64,000 nucleotides of DNA from Oscillospiraceae bacterium. Its GTDB lineage: Bacteria; Bacillota_A; Clostridia; Oscillospirales; Oscillospiraceae. Position numbers and translations under genes: made by a program. The stretch lies in the NCBI GenBank assembly GCA_017408725.1, contig JAFQUA010000031.1, positions 1 to 64,000 of the forward strand, given 5' to 3'. The notes beneath the pieces were generated by a model, which ran no database searches, was not told where the DNA came from, and worked only from the letters and a program-made list of their open reading frames with translations. Positions 34,217 through 43,815 of this stretch are shown one piece after another; within the stretch, counting starts at the first letter, position 1, and each line of letters opens with the position of its first letter.

Positions 34217-34336
34217 ACGATACACTTCCTTTCCTCTACATTATATTCCCTTTTGGGGCAAAGTCAAGGAACAATTCCCACTTCCCTTATCTGCAATTAG
34301 ATGTTATACTGTACAAAACGACATTGGAGGTGGCAT

Positions 34337-36238
34337 ATGAGTTTTCTGCCTATCTGCAAACAGGATATGTTGGACCGCGACTGGGAACAGTGCGATTTTG
34401 TATATGTCATCGGCGACGCGTATGTGGACCATCCATCCTTCGGTCACGCGATTATCAGCCGCATTCTGGAAAGCCACGGCTACAGTGTCGGCATCATTTC
34501 TCAACCCGATTGGAAGAATCCAAAATCCATCGACATCTATGGCAGACCCAGACTGGGATTTTTGGTTTCCGGCGGCAATATGGACTCCATGGTCAACCAT
34601 TACTCCGTTACGAAGCACAAACGGAAAACAGATGCCTTCACTCCCGGCGGTGTTATGGGCAAACGCCCGGATTATGCCACCATCGTTTACTGCAACCTGA
34701 TCCGCCAAACCTACAAGGATGTGCCCATTCTCATTGGTGGCATTGAAGCCTCTTTGCGTCGTCTGGGGCATTACGATTATTGGTCCGAGACCATGAAGCG
34801 CTCCATTTTGCTGGACTCTCAGGCGGATATCCTGATGTACGGCATGGGCGAAAAATCCGTTGTGGAGCTTGCGGATGCCTTGAACGCCGGTATGGATGTT
34901 AAGGATATTACCTACATCGACGGAACTGTCTTCAAAACGACTGCGCCGGATGACAGCCTGCCGACCATTACGCTTCCCTCTTACGAAGAAGTGAAAGCCA
35001 ATAAACGCAAATACGCCGAATCCTTTAAAATTCAGTACGGAAATTGCGATCCCTTTACTGCCAAGCGGCTCATTGAGCCTTACGGCAGAGAATTTATCGT
35101 GCAGAATCCCCCGCAGAAGCCGCTGACAACGGAAGAAATGGATACGGTTTATGATCTTCCCTATATGCGTTCCTGGCACCCAAGCTATGCAAAAGCAGGC
35201 GGTGTTCCCGCCATCGAGGAAGTCAAGTTCAGCCTTGTCAGTAACCGGGGCTGCTTTGGCGCCTGCTCTTTCTGCGCGCTGACCTTCCATCAGGGCCGCA
35301 TTATTCAGACCCGCAGCCATGAGTCTATCATTAAAGAAGCGGAGCTTATGGCAAAGGACAAGGATTTTAAGGGCTATATCCACGATGTGGGCGGCCCTAC
35401 CGCTAACTTCCGCCATCCTGCCTGTGAAAAACAGCTCTCTAAAGGTGCCTGCGGGGGCCGTCAATGCCTATACCCCACGCCTTGCAAAAACATGAAGGCC
35501 GATCACTCGGATTATGTCGCGCTATTGAGAAAGCTGCGTAAGATCCCCGGTGTGAAGAAAGTCTTTGTCCGCAGTGGCATTCGCTTCGATTATCTACTGG
35601 CAGACAAAAAGGATACATTCTTTAAGGAACTGGTGCAATTCCACATTTCCGGACAGTTGAAGGTAGCCCCGGAACATGTATCTGATGCCGTTCTTGACCG
35701 GATGGGAAAACCCCGCAACGCGGTTTACAACCGGTTTGTGGACAAATACTTTGCCCTGAACAAGCAATACGGCATGAATCAGTTCCTTGTCCCCTATCTA
35801 ATGTCCAGTCACCCCGGCTCTACGCTGAAGGAAGCCATCGAGCTTGCTGAATATATCCGGGATATGGGCTACAATCCGGAGCAGGTGCAGGATTTCTATC
35901 CCACTCCTTCTACCCTGTCCAGCGTTATGTATTACACCGGTATCGATCCCAGAACCATGGAGCGGGTCTATGTTCCGACAGACCCCCATGAAAAGGCCAT
36001 GCAGCGGGCATTGATCCAGTACCGCAGCCCCCATAATTACTATCTGGTTCGGGAAGCACTTCTGAAAGCCCACCGGGAGGATCTCATTGGATCCGGTCCC
36101 AAATGCTTGATCCGCGCCGTACCGCCAAGAGCAGGCAAGCCTGCTGCGCCACCACCCAAAGTGCCCGCAAAGGGCAAATCACCCCATCAAAAATCGCCTG
36201 CGAAAAAGGTACTGCCCCGCAACACGAAGCGGAAATGA
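34337..36238 (+). CDS. ygiQ: YgiQ-family radical SAM protein
   Basis: 633 residues. An N-terminal region containing [17 protein letters not shown] is typical of YgiQ (UPF0313). A radical SAM core with the cluster motif GCFGACSFC (Cys-x3-Cys-x2-Cys) follows, and the C-terminus ends in a long basic Pro/Lys-rich tail (about 595-633). The family's reaction is unknown. ATG 34337 has GGAGGTGG upstream. The PPIase gene starts 18 nt after it on the same strand. Confidence 0.92.
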   Translation: MSFLPICKQDMLDRDWEQCDFVYVIGDAYVDHPSFGHAIISRILESHGYSVGIISQPDWKNPKSIDIYGRPRLGFLVSGGNMDSMVNHYSVTKHKRKTDAFTPGGVMGKRPDYATIVYCNLIRQTYKDVPILIGGIEASLRRLGHYDYWSETMKRSILLDSQADILMYGMGEKSVVELADALNAGMDVKDITYIDGTVFKTTAPDDSLPTITLPSYEEVKANKRKYAESFKIQYGNCDPFTAKRLIEPYGREFIVQNPPQKPLTTEEMDTVYDLPYMRSWHPSYAKAGGVPAIEEVKFSLVSNRGCFGACSFCALTFHQGRIIQTRSHESIIKEAELMAKDKDFKGYIHDVGGPTANFRHPACEKQLSKGACGGRQCLYPTPCKNMKADHSDYVALLRKLRKIPGVKKVFVRSGIRFDYLLADKKDTFFKELVQFHISGQLKVAPEHVSDAVLDRMGKPRNAVYNRFVDKYFALNKQYGMNQFLVPYLMSSHPGSTLKEAIELAEYIRDMGYNPEQVQDFYPTPSTLSSVMYYTGIDPRTMERVYVPTDPHEKAMQRALIQYRSPHNYYLVREALLKAHREDLIGSGPKCLIRAVPPRAGKPAAPPPKVPAKGKSPHQKSPAKKVLPRNTKRK

Positions 36239-36256
36239 CCGAAAGGAAGCCTACCT

Positions 36257-36931
36257 ATGTCTAAAAACAAGAAAAAATCTGCAAAAGCGCCCCAGAAAAA
36301 GCAGCCCGTAAAAAAGAATGATTACACCACTGTGATTATTTTTGCAGCCATTATCCTTGCAGCACTTATCGTTACAGCTATCTTCTGGTTTGGGAATGAG
36401 GAGAAACCGAAGGAGGAAATCCCCCCCTTGGATGCCGCTAAGACCTATTATGCCGACATCGTCATCAAAGACTACGGCAGCATCACAGTCCAGCTGGATC
36501 AAAAATCCGCACCGATCACTGCCGCAAATTTTGTAAACCTGGCGCAAAAGGGTTTTTACGAGGGATTGACCTTTCACCGGATCATTGAAGGCTTTATGAT
36601 GCAGGGAGGCGCGCCGAAAAGCCAGAAGGATGCCGTTGACACCATTTTCGGTGAATTCTCTGCAAACGGCCACAGTAACCCTCTAATGCACGAGCGCGGT
36701 GTAATATCCATGGCACGCTCTAATGATATGAACAGTGCCAGCAGCCAGTTCTTTATCGTGCATCAGACCTCCCCCCATCTGGACGGAAAATATGCTGCCT
36801 TCGGCAAAGTCATCAGCGGATTGGAAGTTGTGGATGACATTTGTGAATCAGCGAAACCGACTGATGGCAACGGATCTATTACCGCTAAAGATCAGCCTGT
36901 GATCACTTCCATCACCATTCGAATTGAGTAA
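36257..36931 (+). CDS. Membrane-anchored cyclophilin-type PPIase
   Basis: 224 residues. A basic, Lys-rich N-terminus (1-25) is followed by one transmembrane helix (about 26-46) and then an extracytoplasmic cyclophilin domain. Catalytic positions appear in FHRIIEGFMMQGG, SMARSND and SQFFIVHQTSPHLDG. It probably folds secreted or membrane proteins outside the cell membrane. It is co-transcribed with ygiQ and ends at a strong terminator. Confidence 0.92.
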   Translation: MSKNKKKSAKAPQKKQPVKKNDYTTVIIFAAIILAALIVTAIFWFGNEEKPKEEIPPLDAAKTYYADIVIKDYGSITVQLDQKSAPITAANFVNLAQKGFYEGLTFHRIIEGFMMQGGAPKSQKDAVDTIFGEFSANGHSNPLMHERGVISMARSNDMNSASSQFFIVHQTSPHLDGKYAAFGKVISGLEVVDDICESAKPTDGNGSITAKDQPVITSITIRIE

Positions 36932-36936
36932 TATCC

Positions 36937-36964
36937 AAGGCCGGCGGAAATCCGCCGGCCTTGA
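36937..36964 (+). terminator. Terminator after the PPIase gene
   Basis: AAGGCCGGCGGA / TCCGCCGGCCTT hairpin (36937-36948 with 36951-36962) with a 2-nt loop, followed by TTG only; the T tract is weak. Confidence 0.65.
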
Positions 36965-37035
36965 TCTCACTTCTTTGTTCTTTTTACATAAATTACGCAT
37001 AGGTTGTTCCATACATCTGAATACGAGGTGGTACA

Positions 37036-37644
37036 ATGGAACAAACAGTTAACCAGATCACTCTGCGGGGCCAGTTAGTCGAATTACCGGTATATTCCCA
37101 TGAAAATCACGGAAAATGTTTCTATCGCTTTTACCTTTCTGTTCCGCGATTATCCGGCAATGTGGATACGCTTCCAGTAATCGTCAGCGAGCATATCCTA
37201 AATCAAATTGATTTATCAGGCGGTTCACAGTTGACCGTTACGGGTCAAATCCGTTCCCACAACATTCGAACCGACGGAATACGGCACTTGATGATCTTCG
37301 TTTTTGCCACAAGCATCATAGCAGAAGAGGGTGAGGCCCTGAATGATGTAGTTTTGGAAGGTCCTCTCTGCAAAGATCCTACATACCGCAGAACGCCACT
37401 GGGAAGAGAAATATGTGACATCATGCTGGCGGTACCAAGGGCTTTTCAGCGGGCAGATTATTTACCTTGTATCTTGTGGGGCAGAACCGCACAGGAAGTA
37501 TCTGCCTGCCGCACACGAGATTGGGTGCGCATCTGCGGCAGACTCCAAAGCCGGATCTATACCAAAGTTACGGAGCACGGCAACACTGAGCGTACCGCCT
37601 ACGAGATCTCGGCATTGACAGCAGACATTCTGGAGCAATATTAG
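37036..37644 (+). CDS. Double-OB-fold SSB-like protein
   Basis: 202 residues, built as two similar halves. Residues 1-95 start NQITLRGQLVELPVYSHE and residues 105-200 start NDVVLEGPLCKDPTYRRTPLG; the second half has the SSB-like ending GRTAQEVSACRTRDWVRICGRLQSR. Each half looks like an OB fold of the primosomal or single-strand binding type, but the acidic C-terminal tail that recruits partners in classic SSB is absent. It probably binds DNA or RNA strands. It overlaps feoB at the stop codons by 4 nt. Confidence 0.75.
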   Translation: MEQTVNQITLRGQLVELPVYSHENHGKCFYRFYLSVPRLSGNVDTLPVIVSEHILNQIDLSGGSQLTVTGQIRSHNIRTDGIRHLMIFVFATSIIAEEGEALNDVVLEGPLCKDPTYRRTPLGREICDIMLAVPRAFQRADYLPCILWGRTAQEVSACRTRDWVRICGRLQSRIYTKVTEHGNTERTAYEISALTADILEQY

Positions 37645-39404
37645 AGCAGCAGATTTAACATCATGCATAACGCAACTCCAACGGCGGTCGGCAGCAAAAA
37701 TGCCGCTGCCGTTTTCTTTATGCAGCGTGTCTCATGCCAGACAGTCATAAGGGTCGTAGCGCAAGGCCAATGAAACACTGTAAATACCATTGTGCAGACG
37801 GCCATTTTCCATGTCATTTGCTGTACCAAAAGATCACCGATCCCAGTAACACCGTTTAGGCTCGCCGCTCCTGTCAAAAGCATCAACGCTACGGGGACAA
37901 ACAATTCATTTGCGGGTAATGAAAATAGAAAAGCAACCAGAATAACGCCGTTCATTCCCAAAATCCTTCCCAAGGGATCCAGCAAATCCGCACACTTAAT
38001 TAGTGCTCCGGTTACTGCCATCAGCCAAAGAACAGCTCCTGCCGGAAGCGCTACTTTGATAGCACGCTTCCCCATTTCCAATGTTCTGTCAAGCAATGAC
38101 CTCACAAGTATTTGCGTGATACGCGGTCTGCGGAAGGGCGGCATTTCCATAAGGAATACACTTTGTTCATGTCGCAAAAGGGTTTTACTCAAAACGCCCG
38201 AAACGACCATTGCGCCCAGCATTCCCATTACGATTCCTCCTGCAACCCCCGCAGCGGCAGCCAAACCGGAAAAGAACAGGCTCGCCAACAGCACCAAAGT
38301 CGGGAAACGACCATTGCAGGGTATCATGGCATTGGTCAGCATAGCAAGAAGCCGCTCCCGGGGGGAGTCAATGATCCTGCAGCCCATCACCCCCACCGCA
38401 TTGCACCCCAGTCCCATGCACATTGTCAGTGCCTGCTTACCGCAGCCGCCGCAGCGACGCATACTTCCGTCCAGCAAAAAGGCCATTCGCGGCAGATACC
38501 CAACATCCTCCAAAACCGTAAATAGCGGGAAAAAGATCGCCATAGGCGGCATCATCACAGAAATCACTCTGGCAGCGGTACTATATGCGCCATCTACAAC
38601 AAGGCCCGTAAGCCACGGCGGTGCGTGCGCAAAGATATTCTTTAATAGAAGATACCCACGGTCCATGATCATTTCCAGCAACGCAGATGGATAGTTAGCC
38701 CCCCATACAGTCAGCCAAATAATCACAAACAGCAAAGCAAGCATAACGGGAATGCCAAACATCCGGCTGACTAACAATCGATCTACCTTTCTTTGCCATG
38801 ACGCAGCCGAAGATAAATTTTTAGTGACACACGCATCAGCGATCCGCTGGGCCTCTGCAACCGCATCAGCAAAATGGCCTTTGCATTCTGTTCTGTGAGC
38901 AATGGAACGATGGATCTGCTGCAGCAGTTCCACAATCCCCTGCTTCTTACCTGCCGCAGTCAAAACCACAGACACACCCAACATATCCGATAGTTTTTCT
39001 TCATCCACGCAGATTCCGTTTTTCATGGCCTCATCCATCAGATTTACACATATAATTACGGGTGATGTCTTCTCCAATATTTGCAGCGCCAAAATCAGTG
39101 AACGCTCCAAACAGTTCCCGTCACAAACGACAACAGTACAATCTGACCGGCCTGATGAGATAAATTCTGCTGCAATGCGCTCATCTTCACTTCCGCCGGA
39201 GAGGGCGTATGTACCGGGCAAATCGACCAATTCATATTCGGTATTTTCTATGTGAAATGTTCCGCAGGCAAGACCAACTGTTTTTCCCGGCCAGTTGCCG
39301 GTATGCTGGCGAAGCCCCGTCAGCAAATTAAACAGTGTGGATTTTCCAACATTCGGGTTTCCTGCAAAGGCAACGGTCAGCTTTTGTTCCACCCCTTCCT
39401 TCAC
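37641..39404 (-). CDS. feoB: Ferrous iron transport protein B
   Basis: 587 residues. The N-terminal GTPase domain has G1 GNPNVGKSTLFN, G3 DLPGT and G4 NLMDE. A helical domain follows, then about eight membrane segments with conserved Gly and Cys (CGGCGKQALTMCMG, GCNAVGVMGCRI). It imports Fe(II). It is shorter than E. coli FeoB (773) but within the range of Clostridia versions. It overlaps feoA by 4 nt, forming a feoAB operon. No Fur or other iron-box could be identified with confidence. Confidence 0.95.
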   Translation of the reverse strand: MKEGVEQKLTVAFAGNPNVGKSTLFNLLTGLRQHTGNWPGKTVGLACGTFHIENTEYELVDLPGTYALSGGSEDERIAAEFISSGRSDCTVVVCDGNCLERSLILALQILEKTSPVIICVNLMDEAMKNGICVDEEKLSDMLGVSVVLTAAGKKQGIVELLQQIHRSIAHRTECKGHFADAVAEAQRIADACVTKNLSSAASWQRKVDRLLVSRMFGIPVMLALLFVIIWLTVWGANYPSALLEMIMDRGYLLLKNIFAHAPPWLTGLVVDGAYSTAARVISVMMPPMAIFFPLFTVLEDVGYLPRMAFLLDGSMRRCGGCGKQALTMCMGLGCNAVGVMGCRIIDSPRERLLAMLTNAMIPCNGRFPTLVLLASLFFSGLAAAAGVAGGIVMGMLGAMVVSGVLSKTLLRHEQSVFLMEMPPFRRPRITQILVRSLLDRTLEMGKRAIKVALPAGAVLWLMAVTGALIKCADLLDPLGRILGMNGVILVAFLFSLPANELFVPVALMLLTGAASLNGVTGIGDLLVQQMTWKMAVCTMVFTVFHWPCATTLMTVWHETRCIKKTAAAFLLPTAVGVALCMMLNLLL

Positions 39405-39631
39405 AATAGCCGAACCCGGATCTTTTTTAGCTCACGGGTCCGCAAAGCAACAACCGTTCCTCTTAGCTCCAAGGCTGTCACACCGCCATCAGGACTGCGA
39501 TAGCGCACACTGACAACCGTTCCAGGAACGAGACCAAACTGCCGCAGACGGCTTCGCAGCGGCTCAGGTGACCGAACCTCCAATACGGTACAGAGAATAT
39601 CCGGCTCTAACCGGTCCAGTGTTAATTCCAT
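39401..39631 (-). CDS. feoA: Ferrous iron transport protein A
   Basis: 76 residues with the SH3-like FeoA fold. Its start MELTLDRLEP and the RSRLRQFGLVPGTVVSVRYRS turn are typical. It modulates the FeoB GTPase. It is first in the feoAB operon, translated from an RBS just ahead of the ATG at 39631 and coupled to feoB by overlap. Confidence 0.9.
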   Translation of the reverse strand: MELTLDRLEPDILCTVLEVRSPEPLRSRLRQFGLVPGTVVSVRYRSPDGGVTALELRGTVVALRTRELKKIRVRLL

Positions 39632-39749
39632 AAAAGCCCTCCTTAATACTGTTATGCCATCATATCCCCATCAGACCGTTTTGGTGCAGAAAAAACTTTT
39701 CTTTACGACATAATTATGATAGAATGTGCATAGCGGAGGTGTTAAAACC

Positions 39750-40379
39750 ATGAACAAAGTACAATCTATTATTGATATATTAAAAAACCGCTATCCGGAG
39801 GCACCCTGCGCGCTGCATTACAGCAAGGATTACGAGCTGATGATCGCTGTCCGGCTTTCTGCCCAGTGCACCGATGCACGGGTAAATCTGGTGACACCGG
39901 CTCTGTTTGCCGCATATTCCACTTTGGAAGCCATGGCAAATGCCGAGATTGCCGATGTGGAAAACTATGTGCATTCCTGCGGCTTTTATAAGCATAAAGC
40001 ACGAGATATCGTCCTTGGCTGCCAGATACTCTTAAATGAGTACGGCGGAAAGGTTCCGGGAACCATGGAGGAGCTGCTTCGGATTCCCGGTGTGGGCAGA
40101 AAAACCGCAAACCTCTTGTTGGGCGATCTATATGGCGTACCCGGCAGCGTTGTCTGCGACACCCACTGTATCCGTATTTGCGGCAGATTGGGATTATCTA
40201 CCGGTAAGGAACCGGAAAAGGTGGAACAGCAGCTTCGTAAGATATTACCGCCGGAGGAAAGCTCCGACTTCTGCCACCGTATTGTTCTCTTTGGGCGGGA
40301 TTGCTGCACCGCTCGAAATCCTAATTGCAGCGAATGCCCCCTGAGCATTCACTGTCTTGAGATCAACAAACCAGAATAA
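39750..40379 (+). CDS. nth: Endonuclease III
   Basis: 209 residues, base-excision-repair glycosylase/AP lyase. The helix-hairpin-helix has Lys118 (RIPGVGRKTANLLLGD), the catalytic Asp137 is in CDTHCIRICGRLG, and the C-terminal [4Fe-4S] loop is CTARNPNCSECPLSIHC (Cys-x6-Cys-x2-Cys-x5-Cys). It removes oxidised pyrimidines. ATG 39750 follows GCGGAGGTG; an upstream GTG-type frame is longer but unnecessary. Confidence 0.95.
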   Translation: MNKVQSIIDILKNRYPEAPCALHYSKDYELMIAVRLSAQCTDARVNLVTPALFAAYSTLEAMANAEIADVENYVHSCGFYKHKARDIVLGCQILLNEYGGKVPGTMEELLRIPGVGRKTANLLLGDLYGVPGSVVCDTHCIRICGRLGLSTGKEPEKVEQQLRKILPPEESSDFCHRIVLFGRDCCTARNPNCSECPLSIHCLEINKPE

Positions 40380-40387
40380 AGCATATC

Positions 40388-40424
40388 TCCCTCCTTGTCC
40401 ACATATCTTACGGACAAGGAGGGA
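40388..40424 (+). promoter_or_regulatory. Hairpin that sequesters the ribosome site of the flippase gene
   Basis: TCCCTCCTTGTCC (40388-40400) pairs perfectly, 13 bp, with GGACAAGGAGGGA (40412-40424) around an 11-nt loop. The right arm contains the AAGGAGGG ribosome site (40416-40423) of the gene starting at 40431. No T tract follows, so it is not a normal terminator for nth. It may be a translational switch. Confidence 0.6.
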
Positions 40425-40430
40425 TTCATT

Positions 40431-41915
40431 ATGTCCAGAAAGCTGCCGATTTTTTACAGCGCACTGCTGCTGACCGGAGTCAATCTGTTGCTCCGCCTGG
40501 TTGGGACGTCCTTTCAAGTCTATTTATCCGGACGAATCGGAGCGGAGGGCATCGGACTGCTGCAGCTTGTTATGTCGGTTGGCTCTATGGCACTTGTAGC
40601 AGGAATGGCCGGTATTCGAACCGCGACTATGTATCTAACCGCTGAAGAGTCCGGCCGTAAGACGCCGGGAAATGTAATCTGGGTCTTGTCCGGCAGCATT
40701 CTATATAGCATTCTTTGCAGTATCGCTGTCGGTGCTGCAATTTATTTCTTCGCTCCGCTTCTGGCAGAAAAATGGATCGGCAATATCCATACGGTAGACT
40801 CCATTCGTCTTTTTGGAATGTTTTTACCCATCAATTGCCTGACAGGCGTCATGGTGGGGTATTTCACCGGAGCAAACCGGATCGGTACATTGGCTGCTGT
40901 GGAGGTTGTTGAGCAAATTTGCAACATGGCGTGCACATTATTATTGCTGCATTTCTGGGCTGGAAACAACGCTGAAAAAGCCTGTCAGGCCGTAGTCATG
41001 GGCAGCGGTATGAGTGCCTGCATAACCTTATGCTGCCTTACAGTTCTTCGTTTGCTAGAGCGATCAAGGCACAATGCTCCCATCCCCGTTGCAAAACGAT
41101 TGACCAAAACTGCGATCCCTTTGGCACTTGCAGACGATCTGCGCACCGGTATCACAACCATTGAAAATTTAATGGTTCCAAAACGGCTGGCACTGTACCC
41201 TGGTGTAATCTCACCCTTGGCGGAATTTGGCACAGTTTGCGGAATGGTTTTTCCAATACTAATGTTTCCGGTTGCCCTTCTGTTTGGGCTTACGGAGCTT
41301 CTTGTTCCGGAGCTTGCGCGCTGCCGAGCCGCCGGAAGCGATACCCGCATCCGCTATTTAGTTCAAAAATGCCTGCGCATTGCACTTCTATATGGCGTGA
41401 TCTGTGCCGGAATCCTCTTTTTGACCGCACCTGCCCTATGTCAGGCGCTGTACAATAACATAAACGCCGGAAAGTATTTGAAATGGTTTGCGCCGCTGGC
41501 TGTGCTTCTTTACTGCGACTGTGTAACGGATGCCATGATCAAAGGTCTTGGTCAGCAAACAGCCAGTGTCCGATATAACATTCTGACAAACACCATGGAC
41601 GTGGCACTGCTTTACATCCTGCTTCCAAAGTTCGGCATTATTGGCTATTATATCAGCTTCCTTGTGACACATTTAATAAATTTTTCCTTGAGCTTACGCA
41701 AACTTCTCCGTATAACCGATGAAAGAATTCCCATTTCGATTCCTGTTTTAACTCTTTCTGCGTCCGCACTGGCTGTGAGTATTTCCCAATTCGCTCCAAC
41801 GTCAATTTCAAAAAGTGCATCATACATCGTAATTCTCATCTGTTTGCTGTTCCTGCTAAGAATTCTCAACTTGGGAGATCTTGCATGGTTGAAAGGGCTA
41901 ATTAAGAGAAGATGA
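40431..41915 (+). CDS. MOP-superfamily oligosaccharide flippase, SpoVB-like
   Basis: 494 residues with about 14 membrane segments and no soluble domain. The N-terminus FYSALLLTGVNLLLRLVGTSFQVYLSGRIGAEGIGL is typical of SpoVB and related MurJ-like lipid-linked sugar flippases. In Bacillus SpoVB functions in spore cortex assembly; here it could equally move a peptidoglycan or capsule precursor. ATG 40431 is fixed by GGAGG at 8 nt. The RBS is masked by the 13-bp hairpin above. Confidence 0.85.
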   Translation: MSRKLPIFYSALLLTGVNLLLRLVGTSFQVYLSGRIGAEGIGLLQLVMSVGSMALVAGMAGIRTATMYLTAEESGRKTPGNVIWVLSGSILYSILCSIAVGAAIYFFAPLLAEKWIGNIHTVDSIRLFGMFLPINCLTGVMVGYFTGANRIGTLAAVEVVEQICNMACTLLLLHFWAGNNAEKACQAVVMGSGMSACITLCCLTVLRLLERSRHNAPIPVAKRLTKTAIPLALADDLRTGITTIENLMVPKRLALYPGVISPLAEFGTVCGMVFPILMFPVALLFGLTELLVPELARCRAAGSDTRIRYLVQKCLRIALLYGVICAGILFLTAPALCQALYNNINAGKYLKWFAPLAVLLYCDCVTDAMIKGLGQQTASVRYNILTNTMDVALLYILLPKFGIIGYYISFLVTHLINFSLSLRKLLRITDERIPISIPVLTLSASALAVSISQFAPTSISKSASYIVILICLLFLLRILNLGDLAWLKGLIKRR

Positions 41916-41933
41916 CCCGCTAAGCGGGTCATC
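41911..41933. terminator. Terminator between flippase and pepD genes
   Basis: GATGACCCGC / GCGGGTCATC with a 3-nt TAA loop. It overlaps the flippase stop codon and is followed by TTTATC on the plus strand. Confidence 0.7.
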
Positions 41934-41937
41934 TTTA

Positions 41938-43380
41938 TCACAAGGCTTTCAAAATCTCAAGCAGGAATTCCCATGTGCGTCGGGTGGATTCGATTTCCAG
42001 CTTTTCACGGCTGGTATGAATATCGTGCATATTGGGGCCGATGGAAACGCAATCCGGCCCCGGCAGCTTCTCGCTTAACATTCCGCATTCAAGACCGGCA
42101 TGAATGGCAACCACTTTCGGCTTCTTTCCATACATTTTCGAAAACAAGCGCACCATGGTATCCCGCAGGTGGGAATCCTTTTTATACTCCCAAGCAGGAT
42201 AATCGCCCATTTCCGTATAGTTGCCGTCATAGAACTTGGCAAGCTCCCTTAGGCGCGCAAGCAGTTCCCGCTTTTCCTGATTCACAGAGCTGCGAATAGC
42301 AAAGGTAAGGGTCAGTTCCTCTTCCAGCTTCACAACCCCCAGATTCAAGCTGGTCTGCACAAGTCCTTCAATATCCTCACTCCAGGACTGAACACCATTG
42401 GGTGCGGCATTGAGCAAACCGATCACCTTTGCAGTACATTCCGTTGTCAGTGCATTGCCGCCAAGGGCATCCACATTCTCCCCTTGGACAACTGCGTTCG
42501 GTTCATCATACTTTTCCCGAATTTCCTGCTGCAGCTGATCGATCACATCGTTGATCGGCTCCGGATTCATTCCCAGCATCACAAGTGTAACCTGCGCGCT
42601 GCGGGGGATGGCATTGTCCTTTGCGCCGCCGGAAAGCTTAGTAATGCAGATTGGCATGATCTTCTGCACACGGTCAAGCAATTCACCCATTACCTTATTG
42701 GCATTTGCCAGATTTTTATGGATCTCCACACCGGAGTGGCCACCCTGCAGACCGTCGACTGTCAGCTTGACACACGGGCCATATACCACACGGCGCTGCA
42801 GCGGAAGATGGATCGTTCCCCGGGCACCGCCGGCGCAGGACACAGTGAAGATCCCCTCGTCTTCAGAGTCCAGATTCACCATGGCTCTTCCCTTAAAATC
42901 AGAAAGATCCACACCGGCAGCACCTTCCATGCCGATCTCCTCGTCCACAGTGATGATGATCTCCAGCGGTGGATGCGGAATCGTCTTATCCGCCAAAAGC
43001 GCCAGCATATAGGCTACCGCGATACCGTTGTCACCACCCAGCGTGGTTCCGTTGGCAAAAACGCAATTACCGTCATGAGAAATATCCAGCCCGTCAGTTT
43101 CCATATTGATTGGACAGTCTGCGTCCTTCTCACATACCATATCCATGTGACCCTGCAGGATCACCGGAGCATGGTCTTCGTAACCGCAAGTTCCCTCCTG
43201 GAACATCAAAACATTATTAAGTTCGTCTTGAACATAGCGAATGTTCTGCTCCTTGGCAAAGGAAACCAGATAATCACTGATCCTTTTTGTATTTCGGGAA
43301 CCGTGAGGGATTGAACACAGCTTTTCAAAATATGCAAATACAGATTCCGGCTGAAGTCCGGAAAGCTTGCTTGCTTCCAT
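41938..43380 (-). CDS. pepD: Aminoacyl-histidine dipeptidase (PepD type)
   Basis: 480 residues, di-zinc M20 peptidase of the carnosinase-like PepD family. Metal ligands appear in VILQGHMDMVCEKD, TLGGDNGIAVAYML (Asp), TVDEEIGMEGA (Glu pair) and the late HAGLECGMLSEKLPGPD. It cleaves Xaa-His dipeptides and other unspecific dipeptides in the cytoplasm. Length matches E. coli PepD (485). It is transcribed alone. Confidence 0.95.
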   Translation of the reverse strand: MEASKLSGLQPESVFAYFEKLCSIPHGSRNTKRISDYLVSFAKEQNIRYVQDELNNVLMFQEGTCGYEDHAPVILQGHMDMVCEKDADCPINMETDGLDISHDGNCVFANGTTLGGDNGIAVAYMLALLADKTIPHPPLEIIITVDEEIGMEGAAGVDLSDFKGRAMVNLDSEDEGIFTVSCAGGARGTIHLPLQRRVVYGPCVKLTVDGLQGGHSGVEIHKNLANANKVMGELLDRVQKIMPICITKLSGGAKDNAIPRSAQVTLVMLGMNPEPINDVIDQLQQEIREKYDEPNAVVQGENVDALGGNALTTECTAKVIGLLNAAPNGVQSWSEDIEGLVQTSLNLGVVKLEEELTLTFAIRSSVNQEKRELLARLRELAKFYDGNYTEMGDYPAWEYKKDSHLRDTMVRLFSKMYGKKPKVVAIHAGLECGMLSEKLPGPDCVSIGPNMHDIHTSREKLEIESTRRTWEFLLEILKAL

Positions 43381-43445
43381 AATGACACTCCTTAAAGAAA
43401 TATGCTGGTTTTATATTACCATGCTTCTTTAAAAAAGTCTATAAA

Positions 43446-43474
43446 AATAACCACAGGCAAAACCTGTGGTTATT
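43446..43474 (-). terminator. secG terminator
   Basis: ATAACCACAGG / CCTGTGGTTAT hairpin, followed on the minus strand by TTATTTTTATA. Confidence 0.75.
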
Positions 43475-43486
43475 GTATGGTTTGCA

Positions 43487-43720
43487 TTAGAAGAAGCTCA
43501 GAGACAGAGTAAGCAGGATCCAAACCAGAGCAATCCACTTGGTAGCAGAAGCAAGGATCTTATCCAGATTGCCATATTTGCTCTTGCTCAAAAATGTCTC
43601 TTGACTTCCTGTTACGGCAGATATACCTGCTTCCTTGCCGGATTGGAAAACAACTACAAGGATCAATGCAATGCTTGCAATGACCTCAAAAATAGTAACG
43701 ATAATCTTCAAAACTTCCAT
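43487..43720 (-). CDS. secG: Protein translocase subunit SecG
   Basis: 77 residues with two transmembrane segments (about 2-22 and 54-75) joined by a loop containing VVVFQSGKEAGISAVTGSQETF, the conserved SecG motif. It assists SecYEG protein export. ATG 43720 follows a GGAGGGAGG ribosome site; the longer frame starting before it lacks one. Nearby prfB is on the same strand, but 95 nt separate them. Confidence 0.92.
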   Translation of the reverse strand: MEVLKIIVTIFEVIASIALILVVVFQSGKEAGISAVTGSQETFLSKSKYGNLDKILASATKWIALVWILLTLSLSFF

Positions 43721-43815
43721 CTTTTTTACCTCCCTCCGCGGGTTATAGCACAATCGAAAGAATTATAGCATAACCTTTTTAAAATTTCAAGTGCTATTCG
43801 ATAAATAATAACTTT

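Noticed and set aside
34304..35464. A 386-codon frame antisense to ygiQ
   Set aside because: It shadows a well-supported radical SAM gene and lacks an RBS.
40388..40424. The hairpin as an ordinary terminator of nth
   Set aside because: There is no T tract, and one arm contains the next gene's ribosome site, so a regulatory role fits better.
42484..43314. A 276-codon frame antisense to pepD
   Set aside because: It is the complement of a conserved peptidase gene; no protein-like motifs are seen.
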